The notes under the pieces were generated by a model. The model ran no database searches, was not told the DNA's origin, and worked only from the letters and a program-made list of their open reading frames with translations. From contig QVRM01001765.1 in NCBI GenBank assembly GCA_003439945.1, positions 1 to 64,000 on the forward strand: 64,000 nucleotides of DNA, read 5' to 3'. Within the stretch, counting starts at the first letter, position 1; each line of letters starts with the position of its first letter. The DNA comes from Dermanyssus gallinae. Lineage: Eukaryota > Arthropoda > Arachnida > Mesostigmata > Dermanyssidae. Below, in pieces: positions 22,425-35,265 of the stretch. The translations under genes were made by a program, and so were the position numbers.

Positions 22425-25007
22425 CATTCCTACATACGGATCAGTGGTTGCTGGTCCGTTGTCGTCAATGAAATTCACGCATTCATTTTGTCATTCGTGT
22501 TATCGTGCAAGTGCTCCACGGGGGTATGATGGGTCGGGGTGGAGGGAGTAAGGCAGTGAAGGTGAGGCGCACAGATAGAGAGGCGAACGGACACTATGGC
22601 TTCTGCGTGCGCGTCCAGTATATTTCCTCGTGTTTTTGTGTCGTGTGTGTCGAGTTGTTGATGCTGTTGTTGTAGATGTTGATGTTGTTGTTGTTGTCGG
22701 TCTTGTTTTTTCCTTGGGGTGTAACTTTCGTTCAGCATTTTCTTGTAGCCCTGCGTCCCCACGTCCCCTTTCTTCCCTCTTCCTTTTCTGACGTTTGACC
22801 ACCGGGTGGACGGAGCCGTTAACAGCCGAACCACCGTTTGATGGTCGTCGAGGTCTTGTCGTGGATGTCAGACAGCAGCAGCGGAGAGGTGAGAGATCAT
22901 TTTGTCGCTCTCAGTTACTTCTTCCTTCCGCCCTTCATCTCTTCGCTCGTGATCTGTCTTTCAGACAATATCGGTCCCTATCTATCTCAATCTCTCTCTA
23001 GCTCTTGTTCCATCGTCCTCATCCGTCTGTTCCTGCCTTTCTTGTGTGTGGATCTCCTGGTGTCATTTGACCATTGGACGGGTTGAAAACGTAGTGGAAA
23101 CGTAGCGGTGGTGGTGAACAGTGATGCTGATGCTAATAATAATCATAATAATCATAATAGCGGCGGTGACCGATGAATGTTTAGTTGTTGCGCTATTGCA
23201 TTGCTTCTAATACAATTGCCGTTGCGGCTGCTGCTGCTGTTCTTTTTCTGCGCGTGCCTGCTTAGTAGCTTCTGCAACTGGCCGACAGCAAAGTGACCAC
23301 CACCACCATCACAATTTCGCCATTTTGTCATCGCTTAGCTCTTGGGTCGCCGGCCCACATGGGGGTCCCAGCTGTGTCTCGATTCTCGTGTCGTGCTGCT
23401 CGCGTTTAGGATTGTCCCGCTGCTGCGGCGGCTGTTGTCGCTACGATTGCTCTTTTTTGTCGATTACCACTATTACTACTATTACTAATATAAGTGTAGA
23501 AGTAGTAGACCATTACTATTACTACTACTACTATTGCTGCTACTACATCGACTGCGACTACTCAGACTAAAACCCCTAAGCCTACAACCACCGCCCGCCC
23601 CCGCCTTGCCCCGCCTCCCACTAACTACTGCGGGCAGTACGACATCTACTATGCCATCTTCACATGGACTAAGAAGAAGAAGACGAAGACGAACACGACT
23701 TAGACAAACAGAGGCAGAAAGATAGTAGGCGATCTTGGGAAAGAGGGAGGTGGGCTAAACTTACCCCCGGCACCTGCTGAGCTGGACTTACCAATCTGTC
23801 TGTTTCGAACTGTGGTGGTGGGGCGGATGTGAGAGCACATCCTGATGTTGCTGCTACTACCGTTGTTGATGTTGTTATTGTTGTTGTTGTTGTTGCTGTT
23901 GTTGTTGTGGTTGTTGTTGCTGTCGTTGTTGTTGCTACCGCTGTTGTCATTGTCGCTGCTATTGGACTTGTTGTTGTTGTCGTCGTCGGTCATTGGATTC
24001 CTTGGTTGCTGCCGGTTGACGGTCTCCACATGGTCAAACAAATCGACGGACAAGCGAACACCGGCAACACCATAGCAATACCGGCCATCATTGACAGCAA
24101 AAACGACTCACATCGGGTTCCACCTCCATCTAGCGCAATCGAGAGGTCATCTCGGTCGACTTGGGCTGAGACCAGCACCATAACGGCGCTAGCGACGAGG
24201 ATGGCAATCGCACCAGCAACAACAACGACTACAACAACAACACAAGCACTGGCAGAAGAAGAGGAAGAAGACCCAGCAGCAGCAGCAGCATCAACAACAA
24301 CAACCACAACAATATTAACGATTGAGTAAGAGGAACAACAACGACAACAACAACGGTAGCAGTAGCAGCAGCAGCAACAACAACCACAACAAGTGAATTG
24401 GAAGCAACAACAATAGCAACAATAAATTACGACTGAGGTGTCAACATTAAGACTCGTTGCTTGTATAGAGCACATGCCAGCGCCGCAAGCTCGTTCAATT
24501 GATGTTGTACCAGTGTGGACAAGTATAATAATATATAATATGGATAGTAATAGTACACAATTAGTCGTAGTAGAACAAGTAGTCAGCATCCGCAGTTCTA
24601 ATTACTGTTCATGTGTATCAATCCAAGCCTACTACCAACAACTATGGTGAATAAATATGATGTGTAATTAATGTTCGTACTAGCTGTGACAATGGCAGCG
24701 ATGCATGTTAAGAACATGAACACCACGATCGTTACCTTCTTACTCTAGCTCGTCGATCACAGATGCGAGATGTTGCTGTTCAGCTGTTTCTCAACAGCTT
24801 TATTTTTTGTGTGCAGAGAATTTCTCCAATAAGTCGGCTCACTAGTAAAACCTGTGCTGCTCTGGAGTGGAAATGACTTCGTTACAAATGTTGTCGTTAC
24901 GGTTGTTGTAGACGCTGCTGCTGCTGTTTCTGTGGATGGTGTTGTTGTTTTCATGGGCTGCTGTTGCTGTCGTTGTTAATACTCCTGTTGTTGATGTTTT
25001 GTTGCTT

Positions 25008-25038
<31 letters not shown>

Positions 25039-26540
25039 GAGTGCCGCTGTTGCTGCTGCTGCGGTTGTTGTCGTTGCTGTTGCCAGCAGCTGTTGTGAAT
25101 CCCCCCAGGAGACGTTCAAGACATACGAGTCGAACGCAACTAGAGGCGGACAGGTAGAAGAAGTGCTCGCCAGCGAATACGGTTGCCAATAAGGTCAAAG
25201 GTGATCGCGTTGGTCAAATGCACCCTCTTCACGACTGACGTTGTGGTTGTTGTTCTTGTTGTTGTTGCTGTCTTGTTGCTATTGTTGTTGTTGCTATCGT
25301 TGTTGTTGTTAATGTTGTTGTCGCCGTCGTCTTCCTTCATGACCACCTTTCCCCTCACGCTGCCCATCCTCAACGCGTTATCCTCGTTTTCGTTGGACGT
25401 AACAGCAGCATTAAAAACAAGTGTCAGCAGAAACACAAACAATCACAGTGCAGCAGCAACAACAACAACAATAACAACAACAAAAGCGACGCCTGCAACA
25501 GCAACGATACCAACAACAACAACAACCGCAATAATAAGAAGAGCAACGGCGCCAACAGAAACAGCATTAAAAACATGCTGTCCTGGGCCAAACGTGTTGA
25601 CTTGATTTTGTGGCCAAAATGTATGCCCTCATACCTCACAGGCATCACCTTTGTGTGGTAGCGTTACACGGAGCGTACAAGTGCGAAGCCTATATATATA
25701 TATATATATATATATAAGAGAGAGAAAGAGAAGGAAGATAGGTTGTCAAAAGAGGATCATGGAGAACCCTGCCAAGCATGCTGTGGTGTCTGTCACATCA
25801 TCATGCACCCACCAATACCGCGTCAATATCGACGCAGAAGAGGTCCGTCTATCCGCTGACAAAATGAGACACGACGACGACAACAACAATAACAACAAAC
25901 ACAACAACAACAACGTCAACATCAACATTAACAACAACAACCGCTGCCGCCGCCGCAATGACGGCATGAATGGGTGCGCAAACGGATGGGCAGGTAAATG
26001 AAGAAATGACTGAATGAATGATTGAGTAAGAGAACGAGCGAGTCAGCGAGCGAGCGAACCAACGGACGAGTCATATTGGGTAGACGACTCGAGATCATCA
26101 GCAGCATCATCATCATCATCATCATCAGCAGCTGCAACAGCATCAGCATCATCAACATCGTCGTCGTCTTCGTCGTGTTGATGAAAGTACGCGTCCAGCA
26201 TAATTGAGTAATGACTACAAAGAGGAGGCCGGAACGTACGGTCAGACAGACGGTTTCTCTGTCGGTCGATCGGTTGGTCGGTCGGACGTTCCGTCGGTCA
26301 GCAGCAGGCGAGTCGCGGCAGTGGCGACGACAGTGCCGGCGTCGGCGGCGACGCTGGTGCCAACCAGATCAGGGATCAGGGATCAGAGAGAGGGAATCAA
26401 CAGCCAGCGACATTAACGCTGGAGAGATGACGGGCCACTGCTGCTGCCGCCGTCGCCGATCTATAGTGACGAGGTGACGCGCGTGCGGCCAGAGGTGGAA
26501 CGGAGAGAGGAAGGGAGGGAGGCAGCGTAGAGGAGTGTAA
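22425..26540. other. Non-coding stretch rich in TTG and CAA
   Basis: No gene is recognised. It holds TTG at 22660-22700, (CTA)n-like sequence at 23465-23560, TTG at 23845-23980, CAA/CAG at 24217-24420, TTG at 24895-25085, TTG at 25236-25325, CAA at 25440-25550, a TA-plus-GA tract at 25691-25735, CAA at 25875-25945 and ATC at 26100-26155. TTG and CAA blocks alternate within a few hundred bases. This leaves several places where opposite-strand repeats could pair. Confidence 0.65.
25691..25716. repeat. (TA)n(GA)n tract
   Basis: Thirteen TA units followed directly by a GA-rich segment to about 25735. Confidence 0.9.
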
Positions 26541-26781
26541 CGACGACAACAACAACAACAACAACAACAAAACAACAACACAAAACCATGACCACCATGA
26601 CGCACGACGGAGACGAAGAAGTCGACGGAGACGAAAACCGAAGCACGATCGATCGAGAGGACACGCCAGAGAGTGAGAGATTTCTTCTGTCTTCTGAACG
26701 TAGACACAACAACAACAACAACAACAACAACAACGACGATGATGATGACGACATCAACAGCAACCACACAATTACAACAAC

Positions 26782-26829
<48 letters not shown>

Positions 26830-26830
26830 A
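26782..26830. repeat. (TAG)n microsatellite
   Basis: About 16 pure units, in the spacer of the large inverted repeat. Confidence 0.95.
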
Positions 26831-26840
26831 AACTACTACT

Positions 26841-26883
26841 ACTACTACTACGTTGAGTTGTAGTAATTCAACGTAGTAGTAGT
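26841..26883. repeat. Perfect hairpin, 16-bp arms
   Basis: ACTACTACTACGTTGA (26841-26856) and TCAACGTAGTAGTAGT (26868-26883) are exact complements around an 11-nt loop. The (TAG)n tract just upstream could extend or compete for pairing with the CTA arm. Confidence 0.9.
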
Positions 26884-27323
26884 AACGAACTGAGAAAACG
26901 TACATGAGAAAACGTATTACGGTCTGCCTACCTTTCTGTCTGCCTTTCTCGGTCTCTAGCGGAGAGCGGTTCAATTAACACGCTGATAACGCACATTGAC
27001 CTACGATTAATACACCTCGCTGCGGTGGCGTCTGCTGACGATAGGGACGCTCTTGTTGTGGTTGTTGTTGTTGGTATTGTTGTTGTTATTGTCGCTGTTG
27101 TGATTGTTGCGGTTGCTGTTGTTGTTGTTGTGATTGTTGTGGTTGTTGTTGTTGTTGTCGTCGTCATCGTCGTTGTTATTGTTGCTGTTGTTGTTGTTGT
27201 GTCTACGTTCAGAAGACAGAAGAAATCTCTCACTCTCTGGCGTGCCCTCTCGATCGATCGTGCTTCGGTTTTCCGGTCTCCGTCTTCTTCTTCGTCTTCG
27301 TTGTTGGCGGCGTCATGGTTTTG

Positions 27324-27360
<37 letters not shown>

Positions 27361-29313
27361 GCCGTTGGTGTTGTTGTTGTTATTGTCGCTGTTGTGATTG
27401 TTGTTACTGTTGCTGCTGCTGCTTTTTGCTGTTGTCATGATGGCGGTGGTGACGATGATGATGGTGATGAGGATTATTGTTACTGAACTTTATGCTGTTT
27501 GTTCACAATCGCTGTTGTATCTGCTGCGATCGGCGGCCTCAGCGTTGCCAACAGTGCCCATGACATCAGCGTCTCACTAGCTCGTGGAAGCTTCGTCGCG
27601 TTTCCAATCGAACTTAGCACGGATCCATCTATTTTCCCGTCATAAAAACGGCCGCATAATTGCTGGTCGGTCGAGCATCTAATTGATTTCGCTTTCGTAT
27701 AGCATCACTCGTTCGTTCGCCATTTATCTGTTGAGTAGGCGACTCACAGTGGCAGCGAATGATTTTCATGAATGCCCTTTGCTCTCGGTTGAAGTAATCT
27801 CACTCATTAAAAGTAGATCCCGTATAGTCGTGCCTTACTCGTGTTTGCTGCCACGATACGAGCTAGCTGATCGTATCGTTGTGCCGCCTTCCCACCTTCT
27901 TGCTCGCTCCAAAGTATTCCATCTATTTGAACTAAGCCATAATTCATCACTACAACGAATGCGTTTACGTCCATAGGCTTGCGAGCTAGCGCCGCCGCTG
28001 TCGCCATAGCCGCATTCACCACCAAGTGCGTCCTTAGTGCAAGCAAAATATATTTAGTCACTAAGACACGCACGGCCTCAGACTCGGGGTAGCCGACGTT
28101 TGAACGTAATTTCGACGGCTTTGACGGCAGGCCACCAGCCAGAGCAAAGTTTCGTTTTCAACTAGAGCAACAAAGTCCAACGAGCACGATGCGAGGTCCT
28201 CATCCTCACAGAAAAGCCATGGTGGTGGGCGACCAGTTGTCGTGCGCTTGATCTTAAGTTCTCGACCTCCCGCCCTCGCTTCGTCCCTGGGTTGACCTGC
28301 TAAAGCGGCATCTACGTCTGTGCGGGTTTGTTTCTCATCTAGAAAGGTGATCGCATTCGTTTTGTTTACTGTCGTTGTAGTTGTTGTTGCTGTTGTTGTC
28401 GTTGTTGCTGTTGTTGTCGTTGTTGCTCTTGTTACTGCTAACGCTCTGTGAGTCGCTGTTGTTGTGTTCAGATCGTAGCAGAACGAACTATGCCGCACGT
28501 GCGCGACTTCACCTTATTGATTAGACGGAGAGTTGCGTTTTCCATTTCATTATTAGGGACCCCCCTAAATGACTTGTAGAAAACGGACAAGCAAACGCCA
28601 GCAGTAACAACAACAACACCACCATTCGAAATCACATCAACAACAACAACAGCGGCAGCAAAGCGGTTTTGCCGTTTTGTCAAAACAGAAACTCCTACAC
28701 AGAATGGAAATGGGTTGTAGGTAAAATTAAGTGGTACCGACGCGGCCCCGGTGCACCGGTGATTTTGTTGCTGCTGGAAGAGCGAACTACAAGCGTTCGC
28801 CTATAGTGATTAACTTTGAGCAACAACAATAACGACAGAGACAAGAAAAACGACGACGACGACGAACAACAAAACAACAACAGCAACAATAACATCAACA
28901 GCAACAATTACAGCAACGACGACAGCCCAATGTTTTGTTCAAACCACAGTTGTCTACGCTCGTGAAACACGAGGTCTTCTTAGCAAAATCTTACGGACGG
29001 TGGGGCGATGGGGAGGGGGTGAGGGAGGGAGAGAACGAACTCCCCACAAACGAAGCCCCGAAGATCTGAAGATCGCGCCGAGCAGCGTCGGCATAAGGGA
29101 GCGGGGGGGGGGGGGAGAATAGACCGGCAGGGGTTGCCGGGTATTGGGGTTTGCTGCTGAGTGACGGTGTGCGGACGGGCGTGCGTCCGTGCAGGATGGA
29201 ACCAGGAAGGTCATGCATAAAATGTTGTCTCTGGGCGCTCTGTTGGAAGGTGAACGTCATCGAAGTAAGCGAACAGACGAAGATCATCAACGGGATCTAT
29301 CGATTTGCAGCTA

Positions 29314-29348
29314 CATATATATATGTATATATATATATATATATATAT
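29314..29348. repeat. (TA)n microsatellite
   Basis: TA with one TG interruption near 29335. Confidence 0.9.
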
Positions 29349-29887
29349 GGGCGTGTGTTTGCATGTGTGCGACTAATTTCCCTCTCTGTGTGCAGTGTAC
29401 ATATATGTTGACGTAGAAAAACTGCTATAAGGTCTATGGCTGCTGCTGCTGGCGCCGCCACCACAGTTGCCTTATTGCTGGCAGAATCCAAAAATATTTG
29501 CTTTGATATGCTTCTTCTGCTTGGATGGGTGGATGGGTGGGTGGGTGTCAGTCAGACAGCCAGTGTGTTAACCGACAAGAGAATCTGTTTCGCAGTGAGT
29601 GATATTGTTGGTCGGTCGGATCATCGACGTCGACGGGAGCAGGCAAATAATAAATATTCTCAGACAACGATTACGGCGTTGCTGCGGTAATCAAGCTGCG
29701 GCTCGACAACGCCGAAGGTTAATGGCGCCTTTACCACACACACCAATGAGGAAACGAAATTGTTGACAGAAGCTCTCCTGCTGCTACTATTGCTGCTTCT
29801 ACTGTTGACGCTGTACTGAGTACTTCTGCTGCGACTGCTGTTTTCTTCACTACCCTAAAAATCTGCAACCTGTACACTAAGTTCTGG

Positions 29888-29889
<2 letters not shown>

Positions 29890-29920
<31 letters not shown>
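29890..29920. repeat. (TA)n microsatellite
   Basis: About 15 TA units between GGGGT and TGTAATTTA. Confidence 0.95.
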
Positions 29921-29923
<3 letters not shown>

Positions 29924-30078
29924 AATTTATTTATAGAAAAAAGCTCTGCAGATGTTTCAAAATTATAATTGGAATTTGAATGCTGCGCCTCTACGACTCA
30001 GATCTTCCTGCACTTTCTTAAACAACCGGTGCATAAGGTATCTTGTTAAATGATCCTTAAAATGCCGATGAGAGTACC

Positions 30079-30158
30079 ATATATATATATATATATATAT
30101 ATATTATACGTCTATTCAGCTATTACATGTATACGCAATATACGTATAACACCTGTAA

Positions 30159-30199
<41 letters not shown>

Positions 30200-30248
30200 C
30201 AGGTGTTATACGTCTATTCAGCTGTTATATGCATACGCAATATACGTA
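30079..30248. repeat. Composite TA-cored inverted and direct repeat
   Basis: Two 43-bp direct copies (30104-30146 and 30206-30248) read TTATACGTCTATTCAGCT...GCAATATACGTA with three differences. Between them, CGTATAACACCTGTAAATAT (30143-30162) and its exact complement (30193-30212) flank a TA core, a perfect 20-bp-arm hairpin. A further TA tract precedes the first copy at 30079-30103. Confidence 0.92.
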
Positions 30249-30957
30249 GCTATTACATGTGAATAAAGCAATGTACAGTTCAGTCGAGGCATGCGGCCGA
30301 ACACATAGCAGCAATTTATGCTATGCTGTAATAGATGGATAGATCTTACGATGCTAAGATATGTATACCAAGCGATGCAGAAGGTTCATGTTGTCTTTGG
30401 TGCTATTGTTAAGGTTCCTGTTGTTGTAGTTGCTTTTGTTGTTGTTGAAGTGGAATCGTTCCTGCCGAATTTGCTATCGGCGGCGCTGTTTCTGCGGATA
30501 AATAGATAATACAGCGTATTATCTAACACAGACGCAGCGACTGTGAGCGCTGTGTGAGCACAGCAGCGTAATCCACTTTCGAAGTCACGATTTAACAGGC
30601 AGAAAGCAGAAAACGCCGACAGAAATAGTAACAATGGTGCGACGTCTCGTTAGAAACACCTCGAAATGGCCGCAACATAACAATATGGCTGCCCACAACA
30701 GATGCGTCAGGGTACAGAAAAGAATCGGAACGAGCTGGCGCTAACGCCGATGTGCTGACGCAAAGAATAGAATGAGGTCATCGCAGAAAAAGCTGTACAC
30801 GAATACTTCAAAGGGATCCAGAGAGGCAACTGCCAGCAACCATCAGTACCCATTGATAGCAAGCTGCTACAGATCGGCGGGAAAAATAGTAACGATGAGG
30901 AGCTCAAATGTAACATAATTGTGCAACGGGTGGTAAATACACGCACATACGTGCATG

Positions 30958-31022
30958 TATATATATATATATATATATATATAGTATATATGTAGTATAT
31001 ATATATATATATATATATATAT
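30958..31022. repeat. Interrupted (TA)n microsatellite
   Basis: Two TA blocks separated by a short GTATATATGTAG segment. Confidence 0.92.
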
Positions 31023-32072
31023 GTAATTAGGCAAGTGCGAGAAGAAGAAGATGCTGAAGCAAACGATGCGAAATTATAGAGTCCCTATGATCTGATGAGG
31101 AAAAGCTAAGCTTCATATTGATCCCTGAAGGTTCGAAGCCAACGATAGTTTCGCTCATAATTGCTGAAAAGGCCGAAGCGGTAGGTCCAGGGTGCAGCGA
31201 TGAGCCGAGCGGTCAGGCATCTTCTTCCCTTTGTTCTTCACCTTCGGTTCTCTTGGCCATTCCTTCCTCCTAAGCCGTTTCTTTTTCTCGGGTCTGTTGT
31301 TGTTGCCTCCGGCCGGGGAATTTTGTTTCTAGAAGGCTACGAAGCGAACAAGTTGCCACGGTGCGGTGGCAACGGTGCGGATGCTGGTTGATGGCGGGGG
31401 TTATGCCCGTCGTATAGGCACAACCGCAAAGAGCATTGAATTGGGCGTCACAAGAGACCCTGCAAGGTTGTTTTAGGGTCGGAGGAGGGGAAAGGGAGAT
31501 GCAAAGCAGCCGGAGCAATTGGGTTACGTCGGCTCCGGGACTTACTAGGCCCACGAGCACAAGAAGCTCGTAGATGTAGCAGCGCGTAGAACATGGCGCC
31601 TATGGTGCATTCATTGCATGGCAGTTGTCCATGGCGCATACTGGTCGAGTATCAACAACACACCCTACCACGCACAAACAAACGAGACACAAGCACACAT
31701 TACCGACGGTTTCAGCGCTATTATCCACTAATCCGCCTCGCTAGGTATCTACGGACGGCCTTCGTCACCGCCGGCCGATGTTTTTGTTGTTGTTGTTGTT
31801 GTTGTTGCTTTCAGTGCTACTGCTGTTGTTGCTGTAGTGGTTAAGATTAGGATCGTGGTTGTTAGTGTTTTTGTTGCTGGTTTTGTTGTTGAGGTTGCTG
31901 TTATTCCTGTTGTTGTTGTTGTTGGTGCTGCTGCTGCTTCTTTTGTGGTTGCGGTTGTCCTGTCCCCAGAGCGACACGCACGGCTCTACATCCAGAGCTA
32001 ATCCAGAACAAATTCAATGACGGACGAGAAAGCGGCGATGCTATGGGGAAGCAGAGACAGGCAGATATATGC

Positions 32073-32074
32073 AC

Positions 32075-32116
<42 letters not shown>
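32073..32116. repeat. (TA)n(GA)n compound tract
   Basis: TA to about 32090 passes directly into 13 GA units. The same TA-to-GA arrangement is seen at 25691 and 35218. Confidence 0.92.
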
Positions 32117-33765
32117 TAAGGGAGAAAGATGTATAGGGAGGGCAAGTGAGAGAAAATTAAAGCAAGATTGCACGCAACGCCACACGCCATAGAGCAGGGT
32201 GTCATCCAGCGTCCAACGGCGGGCGTCGGTAGCGTGGGTGTTGCAAGAACCACCTAACCACAAGCGGCTCGTCTGCTTGCTTGATCGTCTGTCATGATCG
32301 AGACAACCGTATAGGCTGTGACTGGTTGCTGATGCCGCCACTGCATCTGCTTCATCTACTGCAGGCATCGGCTGCTGTTTTATCCGTTGATCATTTTGTC
32401 GTCGTTGTCGTCGTCGTCATCGCCGTCTTCTTCTTTATTTTATCGTGTTCTTTTCCTTTTTAGCTATCGTCAGCTTATTCTTGTATCGTGTTGTCATCGT
32501 TGTCGTCGTCGTCGTCGTCGTGGAACACCAACCAGAGCCAAACACTGTTGGCATAAATTCGACCCGCTGCAACAGTCTTCGTCGTCATCAACGAGAAGAT
32601 GGAGACGCCCATCGATCGGTGTTGACAGACGCCCGCACTGAGTCCTTTTTCCTTCTCTTGCCTTCTCGCACGTACGACATCGTGCGTTCTGCGAGACGAT
32701 GGTCGCAAGCTGAACAGGTGACTGTCAATAATCTATACAGATAGACATACAGACAACAACAACAGCAACAACAATAGCAACAACAACACCAACAACAACA
32801 ACAGCAATAACAATAACAACAACAAATACAAAAACAACAACAATGACAACAACAGAGAAAACGCCAACGCAAATCGTCAAAACGACAAACATTACGCGAC
32901 TTTATCACTCCGAAGCTGTGTACGTACGTACATAGGCCTGAGCTGACTTGTGTATAGTCGGTAGTAGCCATAAGGTAGTGGATTATAATTAAATTAGAAT
33001 TATTTTAAGGCTCTGCTGCAGGCGTAGCGGGAAGGCAGGGGGTGAGGGGGGGCTATATCACCTTCCCACTGTACGCACGCTGTATTGCATACGCACAGGG
33101 CCGCCCCGCCTCTGGTGGGCGCAGCATTAAAAGCGATCGGTCAGCTAAATGAATGCCCGATGTCCGTCTTCCACCGCTCGCCGTCGAAAGAAAGAAACGG
33201 AAGCTGAACACAACGCTGATGGACGTGATCATGATACTATTGGACCCGTTCGGTTGTCATTATTGTTGTTGCTGCTGCCATTATTGTTGTTGCTGCTGCC
33301 ATTGTTGTTGTTGCTGTTGTTGTTGTTGTTGTTGTTGTTGTCATTGCTATTACGATTGTTCTCGTTGCTGTTGTTGTTGTTGTTGTTGTCGTTGTTGCTA
33401 TTACAATTGTTCTCGTTGCTGTTGTTGTTGTCGTCGCCAGCGTCATCAGCATCGCTGCTACTGCCGCCGCCGATGGCCGTTTGCTTTTCACTGTCGAACT
33501 CCGAATTTCTGTTTCTTCTTGCCTGCCAGAAGAAGAAGAACGACATACGGGCAGGCGGAAGGAAGAAATCTAGGAAGGAAGAAAGGAATGCAGAAAGAAA
33601 GAAAGGGGTGGACAGGTGGGTGGCTTTACTTTTACGCAACCACCCGGGGCGGGGGGACAGGCGCCAGCCAGTGGTGTTGGACATCACCGGTGGGGTGGTG
33701 GTGGCTGATGGGGATGCTAAACGCGGCGCTAATATCCGTGGCCGTTAGCGTCATTGACATTGTTC

Positions 33766-34010
33766 GAGGTGTTGTTGTTGATGATGGAGGTGGAAAGGTT
33801 GTTGTTGATGATGGAGGCGTTGTTGATGTTGGAGGTGGAGGTGTTGTTGTTGTTGAGGGTGTTGTTGTTTTTGATGTTGGAGGTGTTGTTGTTGATGTTG
33901 GAGGTGTTGTTGTTTTTGCTAATGTCAGAGATGGAGGTATTGTTGTTGATGTTGGAGGTGGAGGTGTCGTTGTTGTTGTTGATGTTGAAGGTGGAGGTGT
34001 TGTTGGTGTG
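33766..34010. repeat. Degenerate minisatellite (GGTGTTGTTGTTGATGTTGGA)
   Basis: About ten units of 18-27 bp built from GTTGTTGTTGATGTTGGAGGTG. All length changes are multiples of three, so both strands stay open across it. The plus strand reads Val/Gly/Asp runs. The minus strand reads a Pro/Thr/Ser-rich, mucin-like stretch inside an open frame at 34273-33632. No signal peptide, cysteine pattern or domain supports a protein. Confidence 0.8.
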
Positions 34011-34573
34011 ACGGTTATTGTGGCCGTTATCATCAACGCCGTGACCGGCCAGCTCCAGACGAGGTTGCGGACAATCGTCGTCATGACGATTGAAAGGGGA
34101 AGCAAACGCTCGCTAAAAAGCTCTCGACAACGAACGACGTCATCACGCTGTCGACAACGGAAGTTTCTCGCTGTTTGTGTAACCGTCCACGTTCCAAAGC
34201 TGTTGCAAACAAAGTTATCACTGTTTTTACTGTTACTACACACTTCGACTGCATAGTTCGATAATTTTATCACTAGACTAACGACTGTAGCTTGTCTACA
34301 GTAGTTGACACAACCTAGATATTGCTGCTATACAAGATATTGCTGCTATTTCGGCGATTCGAAGACGGTGATTGTATATACACCGCTAAAATCATCATCA
34401 TCACAGTCACTGTAAGAGCCTGCTGATGCATCATTACCATACCCTTTTTTATTCATTATTATTATTGTAGGACGTCTTTGCCTCCCGTTTAGTATGCATT
34501 ATGGGGGGTTTAGTTAGTCACGTTGTACTCCACTACATACGTTTAGTGCATATAGTAGCGTGCATACTACATA

Positions 34574-34716
34574 CTATGTTAGTCCGCTCCGGTATTCACC
34601 TTATCTGAGTGGAAATAAACAACATGAAAACTAACTTGAGAGTGCTCCGTGCTGGGTCTAAAGTCGCATTCATGACTTCCCGTACGCAACGCCATGAGCT
34701 TTGCCATTGAAGCACG
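34574..34716 (-). mobile_element. tRNA-derived SINE, family B, copy 2
   Basis: This is a diverged copy of 2235-2374 in the same orientation. Shared stretches on the plus strand include CTCCGG-ATT-ACCTT-TCT, AAACTAACTTGAGAGTG against AACCAATTTAAGAGTGG, GCTGGGTCT and AGCTTTGCCATTGAAGC. The B box is damaged here (TTTAGACCC in place of TTCGAGACC), so it should not be transcribed by RNA polymerase III. The 3' tip GCGGACTAACATAG is also seen near 42211. Confidence 0.65.
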
Positions 34717-35214
34717 TTGACAGGATAGAGTTAGATAGAGAGTTGCATAGCGCAATTAGCGGTACCGCAACGATTTGTTTATCAATTGCTGCTGTCCCTC
34801 AGTTACCGAATCAACTAACTGTAGAAACCAGCGACTTCTCTGCTGCTATTTTATTTATTTTTCTTTCTCTTCGCGTGTTGTCCACGTGACCTTTCTTCCA
34901 TTTCTTGCTTCCATTTTCCCCTCTTCTTTTTCTCATTTTCTTCTGGTTCACCACCTACTAGAATTGGTCTGCGCACCGGCCTGTGGCATTTGTGCGTATG
35001 TGTGGGTATGCTTATGAAACGTCCAATCGCATGATGCGACCGTTGTCTTTGGTTTAGTTTCCTCTTCCCATCGACTTTGCATTCCTACTGCCGCCGCTGC
35101 AGTTATTGATGCTGCTGTCGTTGTTGATGCTGTCGTTGTTGTTGTTGTTGTTGTTGTTGTTTGAGTTCGAGATGTATGAGCGCCCGACAAACGGGAATAC
35201 TTGAGAGAATATCA

Positions 35215-35217
<3 letters not shown>

Positions 35218-35262
<45 letters not shown>
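35218..35262. repeat. (TA)n followed by GA-rich tract
   Basis: About 22 TA units, then GGGAAAGGGAGAG and GA-rich DNA to about 35330. Confidence 0.93.

Positions 35263-35265
<3 letters not shown>

Larger units (their letters stand above)
26545..27362. repeat. Large inverted repeat, ~200-bp arms
   Basis: The left arm (about 26545-26780) and the right arm (about 27115-27362) are reverse complements. Each has a CAA/TTG tract, a unique ~120-bp core (26581-26710 against 27200-27325) and another CAA/TTG tract. Matching landmarks in the cores are GAACGTAGACAC/GTGTCTACGTTC, GATTTCTTCTGTC-like sequence and CGATCGATCG. There are small indels near 26620-26640. The spacer is about 330 bp and contains the (TAG)n tract and a smaller hairpin. 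Confidence 0.85.
27363..30078. other. Non-coding stretch
   Basis: Nothing coding is recognised. It holds TTG at 27363-27425, TTG at 28375-28437, AAC near 28603-28655, AAC/CGA at 28820-28920, a run of about 16 G near 29103, TA at 29314-29348 and 29890-29920. The part from 27600 to 28100 is free of simple repeats but shows no recognisable frame. Confidence 0.6.
30249..34573. other. Non-coding stretch
   Basis: No gene is recognised. Contents are TTG near 30420-30450, TA at 30958-31022, TTG at 31785-31940, TA plus GA at 32073-32116, TCG/GTC at 32398-32425 and 32495-32520, AAC at 32755-32860, TTG at 33255-33435, and a GGA/TTG minisatellite at 33766-34010. Two stretches, 31030-31780 and 34260-34570, carry no striking repeat and no frame I can assign. 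Confidence 0.6.

Noticed and set aside
33153..34256. 367-codon plus-strand frame
   Set aside because: The Cys runs come from TTG/TGC triplets and the Val/Gly runs from the minisatellite. It has no domain.
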